This document shows positions 10,313-18,555 of a stretch of DNA of 64,000 bases, in pieces (position 1 is the first letter of the stretch; every line of letters starts with the position of its first letter). Origin of the DNA: Hyphomicrobiales bacterium (lineage in GTDB: Bacteria; Pseudomonadota; Alphaproteobacteria; Rhizobiales; Beijerinckiaceae); contig JANXWK010000048.1 in NCBI GenBank assembly GCA_025351165.1, positions 38,257 to 102,256 of the forward strand. The letters run 5' to 3'. The position numbers and the translations under genes were made by a program. The notes below the pieces were generated by a model that had not been told where the DNA came from, searched no databases, and saw only the letters and a program-made list of their open reading frames with translations.

Positions 10313-11521
10313 TTGGAACAGGTTTATAAAGTAGACAAAAAATCAGACATCAACATAAAACCCCTAAAAAGCAGGTTTTACAGCTGGCTTTTAGTGCTGG
10401 GACTTGCCTTGGGAGGCTATATTTTTTGGCAACAAACTAAACCAAAGGCTGCAACATCCCCTGTTGCAGATGCACCAGCTGTTCCTGTAACAGCGGCGTT
10501 GGTTGCAAAACAGGATATGCCAGTTTACTTAACCGGTTTAGGCACAGTTCAAGCTTCACAAAGCGTTGTTTTGAAAGCAAGAGTTGATGGACAAATCAAC
10601 ACGATTGCCTTTAAAGAAGGTGCGTTGGTTAAAGAAGGAGACATTATTGCACAGATTGATCCTCGCCTTTTTCAATCACAACTTGAACAGGCTCAGGCTC
10701 AAAAGCTTAAAAACGAAGCTTTACTGACAAATGCAAAGGCAGATCTTGCCAGATCCTCCAGTCTTCTCAAAAATGAATTTGCATCTCGTCAAAGTGTGGA
10801 TGCGCAAAAATCTCTGGTGGCTCAATATTCTGCCGCTGTCCAGAGCGATCAGGCGCAGATCAGCTATCAACAGACCCAGCTTGGTTATGCTACCATACGC
10901 TCCCCAATAAATGGCATAACAGGCACAAGGCAGATAGATGTTGGCAATATTGTGCGGGCCTCAGACACAAATGGCATTGTAGTTGTTACCCAGATTGAGC
11001 CAATCTCAGTTTTGGCTACTGTGCCTCAAGATGCACTGGACAGCATACGGACCGCCATGAAATCTGATGACCTGAAATTACTCGCTTATGGACGCACAGA
11101 CACAACTCCACGCGCTGAAGGTAAGCTACTGTTGATTGATAATCAGATTAATGCTGCAACTGGTAGCCTTAATCTTAAAGGTACATTTGAGAATACAGAT
11201 CATGCTCTTTGGCCAGGGCAATTTGTAAACATCAAGCTATTACTTAAAACTGAAAAAAATGCCCTTGTCATCCCTGCTGCTTCCATTCAGCGGGGTCAAA
11301 ACGGTCCTTACGTTTATGTCGTCAAAAGCGATGAGACCGTTGAAGTTCGATCTATATCAAGTTCACACGCGGTAGACAGTCTTGCCGTTATTGAAAAGGG
11401 GCTTCAAGAAGGAGAAACAGTTGTAACGGAAGGACAGTATCGCCTTAAACCTGGTGTAAAAGTAAAAGCCCAGACAGCAAAGACTGCACTTAATAATATA
11501 AATTTCACGGATAAAAAGTAA
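10313..11521 (+). CDS. RND efflux periplasmic adaptor subunit (MdtA/AcrA-like)
   Basis: Membrane-fusion protein of a tripartite drug or solute exporter, 402 aa. One N-terminal helix ('WLLVLGLALGGYIFW') anchors it. A barrel-sandwich/lipoyl domain ('VDGQINTIAFKEGALVKEGD'), a long coiled-coil hairpin ('LEQAQAQKLKNEALL'), and a beta-barrel with membrane-proximal domain follow. The start is TTG with AAGGGG 6 bp upstream and no ATG nearby. Its TAA overlaps the ATG of the pump gene by one base. No outer-membrane channel gene is adjacent. Confidence 0.92.
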   Translation: MEQVYKVDKKSDINIKPLKSRFYSWLLVLGLALGGYIFWQQTKPKAATSPVADAPAVPVTAALVAKQDMPVYLTGLGTVQASQSVVLKARVDGQINTIAFKEGALVKEGDIIAQIDPRLFQSQLEQAQAQKLKNEALLTNAKADLARSSSLLKNEFASRQSVDAQKSLVAQYSAAVQSDQAQISYQQTQLGYATIRSPINGITGTRQIDVGNIVRASDTNGIVVVTQIEPISVLATVPQDALDSIRTAMKSDDLKLLAYGRTDTTPRAEGKLLLIDNQINAATGSLNLKGTFENTDHALWPGQFVNIKLLLKTEKNALVIPAASIQRGQNGPYVYVVKSDETVEVRSISSSHAVDSLAVIEKGLQEGETVVTEGQYRLKPGVKVKAQTAKTALNNINFTDKK

Positions 11522-14500
11522 TGGATATTTCCACAGGATTCATAAAGCGTCCAATTGCAACAACACTTTTAAGTGCTGCAATCTTGCTCATGGGTATTGT
11601 TGCATATCCCCTGCTGCCAGTTGCTCCACTGCCACAGGTTGATTTTCCAACTATTCAGGTTACAGCAAGCCTGCCAGGTGCAAGTCCTGAAACAATGGCA
11701 TCCAATGTAGCAACGCCTCTGGAGCGGCAGTTTTCGCTTATCTCTGGCCTGACATTAATGACATCCAACAGCGCTGTCAGTAATACAAACATTACACTTC
11801 AATTTGATCTTAATCGCAACATTGATGCAGCGGCGCAGGACGTACAGGCCGCAGTGACTGCCGCCTCTGGTTCCTTACCTGCAAATCTGCCAAGCCCTCC
11901 AACATATCGAAAAGTAAATCCTGCCGACTCTCCCATACTTGTGGTTAAGGTGCGCTCAGGCGTTTTGCCAATTACAGTTGTCAGTGATTACGCAGATAAC
12001 ATACTGGCGCAGCAGATTTCTCAGATAAATGGTGTGGGCTTGGTGTTTGTGGCTGGCGCGCAAAAACCAGCGATACGCATTCAGATTGATCCCAACAAAA
12101 TTGCGTCTCTTGGCATTAGTTTGGAAGAAGTTAGAGCGCAGATTTCAAGCGCTACAGTCAATCAGCCAAAAGGCTCAATTGACAACGGGCGACAAAATTT
12201 TACCATTTACACTGACGATCAGATTTTGGCGTCAGATAAGTGGAATAACGTCATCATCGCTTACAAGGGCGGCGCTCCTGTTCGCATACGCGATATTGGT
12301 AAAGCAGTAGATGGGCCTGAAAACGCTAAAGTTGGGGCATTTTCAGGTGGTGAGCAGGTTATACTTTTGGCAATAACAAAGCAGCCAGGTGCCAACGTTA
12401 TTGAAACTGTTGACAAGGTCAAAGCAGCCCTACCAAATTTACGCCAATCCATTCCGCAGGCAATTGATGTGAGTGTTCTAATAGATCGCACCCAGACCAT
12501 AAGGGCCAGCGTGGACGACGTGCAGTTCACATTGATACTTACAATTGCCCTGGTTGTAATGGTGATCTTTGTATTTTTGCGTAATTTGCGTGCAACCATC
12601 ATTCCAAGTGTAACAGTTCCGCTTGCCCTTTTAGGGACAGCAGCCGTTATGTATATGGTGGGCTACAGTCTGGATAACCTTTCACTGATGGCACTGACCA
12701 TTGCTGTTGGTTTTGTTGTTGATGATGCAATTGTAATGCTTGAGAACATCTACAGACATATGGAGGAAGGAATGCCGCGCATGGAAGCGGCGCTCAAAGG
12801 GGCATCTGAAATCGGATTTACGATTATTTCCATTTCGGTATCACTGATTGCGGTTTTTATACCAGTTTTATTAATGGGTGGTATCATAGGAAGACTGCTG
12901 CGCGAATTTGCGATGACTGTTTCGATAACAATATTAGTTTCGGTATTTATTTCCCTGACGTTAACACCAATGCTGTGTTCTCTTTATCTCAATAAACCTG
13001 ATCATGATAACGACAATAAAAAAGGTATATTGAACTTATTTGAAAGGGGATTCAATGCTTTGCAAAATAGCTATGAGCGTAGCCTTAAAGTTGTTCTACA
13101 TCACGAATTTGTAACATTAATGGTCTTTTTTGCAACTGTTGGCATAACAGCCTGGCTATTCATCATTATACCAAAGGGTTTTTTTCCACAGCAGGATACA
13201 GGCTTTATTTTTGGTGTTGCAGAGGGGTCTCAGGATCTATCTTATGGTGGTATGAAAGACCGCGCTATATTAATAGCTGAGGTTATCAAACAGGACCCTG
13301 ATGTTAATAATTTTGGCTTTAATGTCGGGGCTGCAAATGCCAATTCGGCCAACTTTTTTATATTCTTAAACACAAAAGAATCGGGCCGAACCACAAGTAT
13401 TGATGAAGTCATACGTCGCACACGTCAAAAAATTGCAGGCATTCAAGGCGTAAACCTTTTTATGCAGGCGGGGCAGGATATTAACGTAGGTGGACGCCTT
13501 TCACGCACACAGTATCAATATACCCTTACCAGCGCTGATTTGAACGACCTGAATTTATGGGCACCAAAACTGGCCGACTCTATGCGCAAGCTACCTCAGG
13601 TAACTGATATTGCGAGCGACCAACAGACAAATGCAGCAACAGCAACCCTTACAATTGACCGCGATCAGGCATCACGCTTTGGCATTCAGCCATCTTTGAT
13701 AGATGCAACAATCTACAATGCTGTGGGACAGCGTCAGGTTGCACAGTATTTTACACAGCTAAACAGTTACCGCGTGATACTTGAGGTGTCCCCAGACAAG
13801 CAGACAAGTGCTGACCTGTTCAACAACTTGTACATTACATCTCCTGTAACAGGCGGACAGGTTCAACTTTCATCACTGGTAAAAATTGATACCAATAAAA
13901 CGAATTATTTATCTGTAAGCCATCAGGGGCAGTTTCCAGCAATAACGCTGAGCTTTAACTTATCTGCAAATGTAGCCCTTGGTGACGCTGTTATTGCCAT
14001 TCAAAAGGCAAAAGAGGAACTTGGTGTGCCCTCAACTATAAGTGGTGCGTTTCAAGGCTCTGCTCAGGCATTTCAATCCTCTCTGGCATCGCAGCCTTAC
14101 TTAATTGCGGCTGCGCTTTTATCTGTTTATATCATTCTTGGAATTTTGTACGAGAGTTTCATCCATCCGCTTACAATCTTGTCGACTCTTCCTTCAGCAG
14201 GCGCAGGCGCACTGCTTATTTTGATGGCGTTTGGTTATGATCTGAGTGTTATTGCGATCATTGGAATTTTGCTTCTTATTGGTATCGTGAAAAAGAACGG
14301 CATTATGATGATAGATTTCGCACTGCATAGTGAGCGCGAGCGTGGATTGTCACCACGTGATTCTATTTATGAAGCCTGCTTACTCCGCTTTCGCCCTATC
14401 ATGATGACAACTATGTGCGCCCTGTTTGGCGGCATCCCCTTAATGCTTGGACATGGAACAGGTTCAGAAATTCGCCGTCCACTTGGCTATGCAATGGTGG

Positions 14501-14661
14501 GTGGACTTATCCTGAGCCAGATTCTGACCCTCTACACCACTCCAGTAATTTACCTCTATCTAGACAGGGTCAATAACTGGCTGAGCGGCACGAAAGCCCA
14601 CGAAGACAGGGTTGAAGAGAAACCTGTTACACAAACTCACCCACGCATTGCCGCTGAGTAA
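11521..14661 (+). CDS. RND efflux pump inner-membrane permease (MdtB/MdtC-like, HAE1 family)
   Basis: Proton-driven exporter of 1046 aa, the normal size for AcrB/MdtB relatives. It begins with the typical 'FIKRPIATTLLSAAILLMG', has the proton-relay Asp pair in 'VGFVVDDAIVMLENIYRH' (helix 4) and the relay Lys in 'IGIVKKNGIMMIDFA' (helix 10). Two large periplasmic loops lie between helices 1-2 and 7-8. The substrate cannot be predicted. It is operonic with the adaptor, and a membrane microprotein gene follows 15 bp after its stop. Confidence 0.94.
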   Translation: MDISTGFIKRPIATTLLSAAILLMGIVAYPLLPVAPLPQVDFPTIQVTASLPGASPETMASNVATPLERQFSLISGLTLMTSNSAVSNTNITLQFDLNRNIDAAAQDVQAAVTAASGSLPANLPSPPTYRKVNPADSPILVVKVRSGVLPITVVSDYADNILAQQISQINGVGLVFVAGAQKPAIRIQIDPNKIASLGISLEEVRAQISSATVNQPKGSIDNGRQNFTIYTDDQILASDKWNNVIIAYKGGAPVRIRDIGKAVDGPENAKVGAFSGGEQVILLAITKQPGANVIETVDKVKAALPNLRQSIPQAIDVSVLIDRTQTIRASVDDVQFTLILTIALVVMVIFVFLRNLRATIIPSVTVPLALLGTAAVMYMVGYSLDNLSLMALTIAVGFVVDDAIVMLENIYRHMEEGMPRMEAALKGASEIGFTIISISVSLIAVFIPVLLMGGIIGRLLREFAMTVSITILVSVFISLTLTPMLCSLYLNKPDHDNDNKKGILNLFERGFNALQNSYERSLKVVLHHEFVTLMVFFATVGITAWLFIIIPKGFFPQQDTGFIFGVAEGSQDLSYGGMKDRAILIAEVIKQDPDVNNFGFNVGAANANSANFFIFLNTKESGRTTSIDEVIRRTRQKIAGIQGVNLFMQAGQDINVGGRLSRTQYQYTLTSADLNDLNLWAPKLADSMRKLPQVTDIASDQQTNAATATLTIDRDQASRFGIQPSLIDATIYNAVGQRQVAQYFTQLNSYRVILEVSPDKQTSADLFNNLYITSPVTGGQVQLSSLVKIDTNKTNYLSVSHQGQFPAITLSFNLSANVALGDAVIAIQKAKEELGVPSTISGAFQGSAQAFQSSLASQPYLIAAALLSVYIILGILYESFIHPLTILSTLPSAGAGALLILMAFGYDLSVIAIIGILLLIGIVKKNGIMMIDFALHSERERGLSPRDSIYEACLLRFRPIMMTTMCALFGGIPLMLGHGTGSEIRRPLGYAMVGGLILSQILTLYTTPVIYLYLDRVNNWLSGTKAHEDRVEEKPVTQTHPRIAAE

Positions 14662-14676
14662 TAAGGAACGTAAGTC

Positions 14677-14814
14677 ATTCTAAACAGAAAGATAATAGGG
14701 TTTGCTTTATTGGCTGCTGTGTTTATGGCAATGATATTTGTTGCAAAACAAATTCAATCATCGTCTGCGTTGCAGGATTGTGTTGCATCTGGAAGACGAG
14801 ACTGCCTCAGATAA
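14677..14814 (+). CDS. 45-residue membrane microprotein with probable ATT start
   Basis: Too short and oddly started for ordinary gene calling. Reading from ATT at 14677 gives 45 residues: a basic N-terminus (LNRK), one hydrophobic helix (IIGFALLAAVFMAMIFVA), and a polar tail with a Cys pair (DCVASGRRDC). An AAGGAA ribosome site at 14663-14668 sits 8 bp before the ATT, and an in-frame TAA at 14671 rules out a longer form. ATT is a rare but real bacterial initiator (infC). It follows the RND pump closely and may be cotranscribed, suggesting an efflux-associated small subunit, although this is inference. Confidence 0.6.
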   Translation: MLNRKIIGFALLAAVFMAMIFVAKQIQSSSALQDCVASGRRDCLR

Positions 14815-14909
14815 TTTAAAATTAAATCTAAAATTTAACACTGGATTTTATCTGGTCTTTTCGGACGAATTTACGAGCAAAACAAGCTACCAGGATAACA
14901 ATATATAAA

Positions 14910-14986
14910 TGGCGCGGGTGACGGGGCTCGAACCCGCGACCTCCGGCGTGACAGGCCGGCACTCTAACCAGCTGAGCTACACCCGC
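14910..14986 (-). tRNA. tRNA-Asp (GUC)
   Basis: A 77-nt cloverleaf with acceptor GCGGGTG pairing to CACCCGC, discriminator G and an encoded CCA. The anticodon loop is CTGTCAC, giving GUC, and the TTCGAGC T-loop is canonical. The ORF that crosses it is an artefact. Confidence 0.97.
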
Positions 14987-15087
14987 GCATTTTAAATTGA
15001 GGCAAGCACATAAGCAAACCATCAACCTTGTCTGTGTGCTAAGCGATAGAGCGCCAAGCGTCAACCCTAAACAGCTGAACAACACAC

Positions 15088-15750
15088 TTATTTTAGGCGC
15101 TGCACACCTAATCTAAATTGAGAAATTTGCGCTGAAGTTAAGATTGAAATCGTATTGGGTGAGACATTTTCAGCCAGGTTGACAAGATCTTCCGATACAC
15201 CCATGTATTTTGTATATTTGCGGGCGGCATCATTAATACTAGTTGGCGCTGGAACCTTGCGGAAGGGAGGCTCTGCATGAAGGGGATCAAACTCGAATTT
15301 ATTTGTAAAAATGGAATGGACACCAACCTTGCTTGCAGGGGGCACCACTCTTTTTTTGCCACCCATGAGAGCATACACGCAGGCAGAATAGCATTGGGCA
15401 GACGTAACTGATCCCTCTCCTGCCCGTCCAGCCTCTGCAATAACTACCGTGAGTTTGAGCTGTCTAAACACAAATCCCAGCTTCATAGCGCCTTCCAGCA
15501 CTCCTCCTGGCGAATTCATGAAGACAATTGCCTTAAGCTGACGAGTCCGAGGCAATGACTTCAAAAACGCTATAAATTCAGTTGCTGTATCCTTACCAAT
15601 AGATCCCTCCGCCTGCACAACAAGTGGGCATGCATTACCACAACGTGCGCTCGTATCGATGGGTGCAAGCTTGAATGTCATGGAATGAGCTGAAATTGAA
15701 AGGAAAAACGTACAAAACAAAAATATGAGATTCAAATATTTAACGCGCAT
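15088..15750 (-). CDS. Periplasmic ClpP/crotonase-fold protein (COG3904-like)
   Basis: A 220-aa exported protein. Signal peptide about 1-23 ('NLIFLFCTFFLSISAHS'). The core has the ClpP/SppA-like features 'NSPGGVLEGAMKLG' at 79-92 and 'CYSACVYALMGGKK' at 120-133, with Ser122 in the nucleophile position and His145 in 'VGVHS' as the likely base. Paired Cys residues (37/41, 120/124) could form disulfides. Members of this group are annotated as uncharacterised periplasmic proteins, and proteolysis has not been shown. Monocistronic. Confidence 0.72.
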   Translation of the reverse strand: MRVKYLNLIFLFCTFFLSISAHSMTFKLAPIDTSARCGNACPLVVQAEGSIGKDTATEFIAFLKSLPRTRQLKAIVFMNSPGGVLEGAMKLGFVFRQLKLTVVIAEAGRAGEGSVTSAQCYSACVYALMGGKKRVVPPASKVGVHSIFTNKFEFDPLHAEPPFRKVPAPTSINDAARKYTKYMGVSEDLVNLAENVSPNTISILTSAQISQFRLGVQRLK

Positions 15751-15822
15751 TTTTCATCCCGAATTTTTGGCTTCTATCAAACCATTGCAGTCCATTTATA
15801 CAGATATATTTACACATAAGAA

Positions 15823-16129
15823 ATGAAAAGATTTAAATTGCATATCACTCATTTACAAAACGATATTGCGCCTTGCTTCATATCTCAAACGCTAGGCACC
15901 GCCATTCGGGCGAGCGGCGCTGAGATGGTTAGTTTCTATTCTGCAAGACAAAAGGATGACATTAATGTCGGGCTATTTTCCAACGAGGTCTTTTGCAAAA
16001 ACAGACCTTCAACACAAATGAATTGGTGCGGTTTTTGTAGAGGCACATAAAATTGAGTTTAAAAAAGTAAGCTCTTGGTTTGGGAACACGGAGGCATACG
16101 TCTTTAGGGTGGAAGACCCGTATAAATAA
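15823..16129 (+). pseudogene. Frameshifted gene fragment, RES-domain-like C-terminus
   Basis: An ORF from ATG 15823 contains 'GAEMVSFYSARQKDDINVGL' and stops soon after 'NWCGF'. Shifting frame at the T5 run at 16032-16036 (removing one T) continues sensibly into 'VEAHKIEFKKVSSWFGNTEA' and ends at TAA 16127-16129. Joined, this is about 100 residues that resemble the C-terminal part of RES-domain (NAD-consuming toxin) proteins, which carry a similar 'YPSxR...N...LF' pattern; the assignment is tentative. The N-terminal part is missing. A sequencing slip in the homopolymer could cause the frameshift but not the truncation. It lies next to tRNA-Ser. Confidence 0.5.
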
Positions 16130-16151
16130 AGCAGGTTTGTTGTTGCGTAAC

Positions 16152-16243
16152 TATGGCGGAAGGGGTGGGATTCGAACCCACGGAGAGCTTTCACCCTCGC
16201 TGGTTTTCAAGACCAGTTCCTTAAACCGCTCGGACACCCTTCC
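16152..16243 (-). tRNA. tRNA-Ser (UGA)
   Basis: A 92-nt class II tRNA with a long variable arm. The acceptor GGAAGGG pairs with CCCTTCC, discriminator G, encoded CCA. The anticodon loop CTTGAAA gives UGA. The T arm is GTGGG-TTCGAAT-CCCAC. Confidence 0.97.
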
Positions 16244-16406
16244 AAATATTGTGTGATCATGGTTATATTAAAATAACAAATCAACAATCCATGTGTGCCG
16301 TTTCGCCGTAAAGAGATCATGTGTCAATCCTTAAAAATACATTTTTGGGTTTGACCAAACAAAAATAGTTAATTTTCTAGCTCAAATTAAAAAACAGAGG
16401 TATTTT

Positions 16407-16793
16407 ATGAAACTTAGATCAATTTTTTTATGCCTTGTCGCACTTGCGTCACTACCGCACAATGCAGGCGCCGAACCGCTGAAAGGTGCTGAACTTAGAA
16501 ATCTGATCAATGGGAAAAGGATTTACCTGAGCGTACCGCTTGGTGGCGAATTTCCATTATACTACAAAAAAGGCGGGACTGTTGACGGCTCTGGAGAGGC
16601 AACAGGTTTAGGGCGCACAATGAAGCCAAATGACTCTGGCAAATGGTGGGTAAAAGGTCCAAATCTCTGCCAGAAATGGAAGACCTGGTACGACGGTAAA
16701 GTTTTTTGTTTCACAATAACCAAAACTGCTGAAGCTAAAATTGCCTGGACACGAGATGATGGCTATTCTGGAACAGCTCGCATAGGTAATTGA
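16407..16793 (+). CDS. Small secreted protein, DUF995-like
   Basis: A 128-aa exported protein with a clear signal peptide ('MKLRSIFLCLVALASLPHNA', cleavage near 'AGA-EP'). The mature part is a small beta-rich domain with 'GSGEATGLGR', 'GKWWVKGPNLCQKWKTWYDG' and 'VFCFTI'. The two Cys are spaced for one disulfide. This pattern resembles DUF995-type alphaproteobacterial proteins of unknown function. AGAGGT precedes the ATG. It is a single gene closed by a strong terminator. Confidence 0.65.
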   Translation: MKLRSIFLCLVALASLPHNAGAEPLKGAELRNLINGKRIYLSVPLGGEFPLYYKKGGTVDGSGEATGLGRTMKPNDSGKWWVKGPNLCQKWKTWYDGKVFCFTITKTAEAKIAWTRDDGYSGTARIGN

Positions 16794-16815
16794 TATATAA
16801 ACAAAAAACATGCAA

Positions 16816-16849
16816 AAAGCGTCAGGCTTATTTCTGGCGCTTTATTTTT
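16816..16849 (+). terminator. Rho-independent terminator after the secreted protein gene
   Basis: AAAGCGTCAG pairs with CTGGCGCTTT (one G-U pair) across an 8-nt loop and is followed by TTTATTTTTG. It lies 23 bp after the stop. Confidence 0.8.
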
Positions 16850-16911
16850 GTGTGTCTAACGTCATATGATTGTCGCATTTCACCTGCGTTTGGGCTAATC
16901 ATCTTACAGTC

Positions 16912-16968
16912 TTAAGAAAGCCTTAACCAATTTGCTGGATCCTGAGCTTTACGTTAACTAAGTGCTAA
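16912..16968 (+). promoter_or_regulatory. CtrA-type boxes upstream of rlpA
   Basis: A perfect TTAA-N7-TTAA with a trailing C lies at 16912-16926, and a second, one-mismatch copy (TTAA-N7-CTAA) at 16954-16968. CtrA, the alphaproteobacterial cell-cycle regulator, binds TTAA-N7-TTAA. The boxes are 117-173 bp before the rlpA start, so cell-cycle control of this septal wall protein is plausible; AT-rich background makes chance matches possible. Confidence 0.45.
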
Positions 16969-17084
16969 GGCTAATGAGCCTAAGTTATTGCACGCGTGAA
17001 AGTTAACCAATAGATGGTAAATCCGTTTTTAACGGCAGATTTAGTGTCTGCACAGTTCCAAGCGAAAACCCAGGTATTTTATTG

Positions 17085-18473
17085 ATGCATGCATTTATCC
17101 AGGACCTATTCCGCCCATATTTTTCTGCAATGCCACTTTCTAGATTGGTAAAGGGATTCATATGTATAGGCCTTGGTCTGGGAACAGCAAACTGCGCAGG
17201 CAACAACCAGCGTCAGGCAGCGCGCAAAAGTTCAGAGGTTGGTGCTTTTTCTCACCCAAAATATGGTAAAGCAAGCGAACGCGTGATTGCCGATGGTGAA
17301 ACTGTGCCCAAGGGCGGTGGACGGTATCAAATTGGCAAGCCGTACAGCGTAGCTGGCCGCAGCTACGTGCCACAGGAAATGAATGGGAAATACACATCAA
17401 CGGGTATGGCCTCTTGGTATGGTGAGGCTTTTCACGGCCGCAAAACAGCAAATGGCGAGGTCTATGATAAAGACTCAGTTACTGCTGCACATCCCACAAT
17501 GCCTTTGCCAAGTTATGCACGTGTAACAAACGCCAATAACGGCCGTTCAATCATTGTGCGGGTCAATGACCGCGGACCCTACCACGGGGGCCGCCTTATG
17601 GATGTATCACAGCGCGTGGCTGAAGCTTTGGAATTTAAGCACATCGGTACCGCGCGCATCAAGGTTGATCATCTAGGCCCTGCTGGCCTTGCAGGTAGCG
17701 ATGATAGAAAATTGCTTGCTTCTTTGACAACAGGTCAGCCTGCCCAATTGCAAAGCACTGTCCAGCAGGTGCAGATTGCCTCTAACGACCCAACATTTGC
17801 ACCAGCTTTTGTTTCAACAGCGCCTGTTTACAAGGCCCCTCTACCAAAAGTTTCAACTCCATCAACAATTCCTCAACCTGTTATTGAACAGGCCGACATG
17901 GATGGTGAAAGCGATGCAGCTCAAGCGCCTGTACTAGTTGCAAATACTGCTTCAGCTGTAACCACTGAAGCTGCAAGCCCTGAAATAACTTCACCAGCCC
18001 CTGTTCAGATGGCAAGCGAGACAACCATACCTCTACCACCACAGCGTCCCTACAATCTGGGCGCAATTTCAGCTCCGGTAAAAATTCAGAACATCAAACC
18101 TGCATCAATTCTGCCTCAGCAGCAAGCTATTCTACCACGGGCAGCTGGCTCAGGCACAAAAATGGCATCATTTTATGCGCAGCAAGATGATTTACGTACC
18201 AACATTACTAAAAATGATCCATTTGAAAAACTGAAAACTGAAAATAAACTCATCAAGTCTGGTTCCTACATAGATGTCGGTATTTTCAAAACAGAAGCCA
18301 ATGCACACCGCATCATCGCTGCATTGGGAACTGGCTCAAAAACCAAACTTACAATCTTTAAATCAAGTTATAAAGTAACAGCTGGGCCTTTTGCCAATAC
18401 TTTTGAGGCCAGCAACCTGCATAATCGTGCAAAAGCACTTGGCGCATCAGATGCAAAAATAGTTGTGCGCTAA
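17085..18473 (+). CDS. rlpA: RlpA-like septal lytic transglycosylase with SPOR domain
   Basis: A 462-aa envelope protein. After an N-terminal membrane or signal segment ('FICIGLGLGTANCAG', a possible but non-consensus lipobox at Cys), residues about 105-200 form the double-psi beta-barrel with 'GMASWYGEAFHGRKTANGE' and 'VNDRGPYHGGRLMDVS'. A Pro/Thr-rich linker leads to a C-terminal SPOR domain ('SYIDVGIFKTEANAHRI') that binds denuded septal glycan. The ATG at 17085 is chosen over an adjacent TTG; the ATG of 'MPLSRLVKGF' is an alternative that gives a cleaner signal peptide. Putative CtrA boxes lie upstream. Confidence 0.88.
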   Translation: MHAFIQDLFRPYFSAMPLSRLVKGFICIGLGLGTANCAGNNQRQAARKSSEVGAFSHPKYGKASERVIADGETVPKGGGRYQIGKPYSVAGRSYVPQEMNGKYTSTGMASWYGEAFHGRKTANGEVYDKDSVTAAHPTMPLPSYARVTNANNGRSIIVRVNDRGPYHGGRLMDVSQRVAEALEFKHIGTARIKVDHLGPAGLAGSDDRKLLASLTTGQPAQLQSTVQQVQIASNDPTFAPAFVSTAPVYKAPLPKVSTPSTIPQPVIEQADMDGESDAAQAPVLVANTASAVTTEAASPEITSPAPVQMASETTIPLPPQRPYNLGAISAPVKIQNIKPASILPQQQAILPRAAGSGTKMASFYAQQDDLRTNITKNDPFEKLKTENKLIKSGSYIDVGIFKTEANAHRIIAALGTGSKTKLTIFKSSYKVTAGPFANTFEASNLHNRAKALGASDAKIVVR

Positions 18474-18493
18474 AAGATTTTACGTTTTACGTA

Positions 18494-18514
18494 TATGGTG
18501 TAGGTTGCACCATA
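18494..18514. promoter_or_regulatory. Inverted repeat between rlpA and dnaG
   Basis: TATGGTG and CACCATA flank a 7-nt centre. No T tract follows, so an operator or weak processing site is more likely than a terminator. It lies 42 bp before the dnaG ATG. Confidence 0.35.
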
Positions 18515-18555
18515 CTTAAACTTGAAAGCTGGCAATTGCTTTCGAAAGTTTGTTC

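Noticed and set aside
14828..15085. 85-aa minus-strand ORF
   Set aside because: It reads through tRNA-Asp and has the telltale 'RVPACHAGGRGFEPRHP' tRNA-derived peptide.
16009..16194. 61-aa minus-strand ORF beside tRNA-Ser
   Set aside because: Its start lies inside the tRNA and it opposes the frameshifted fragment; no ribosome site.
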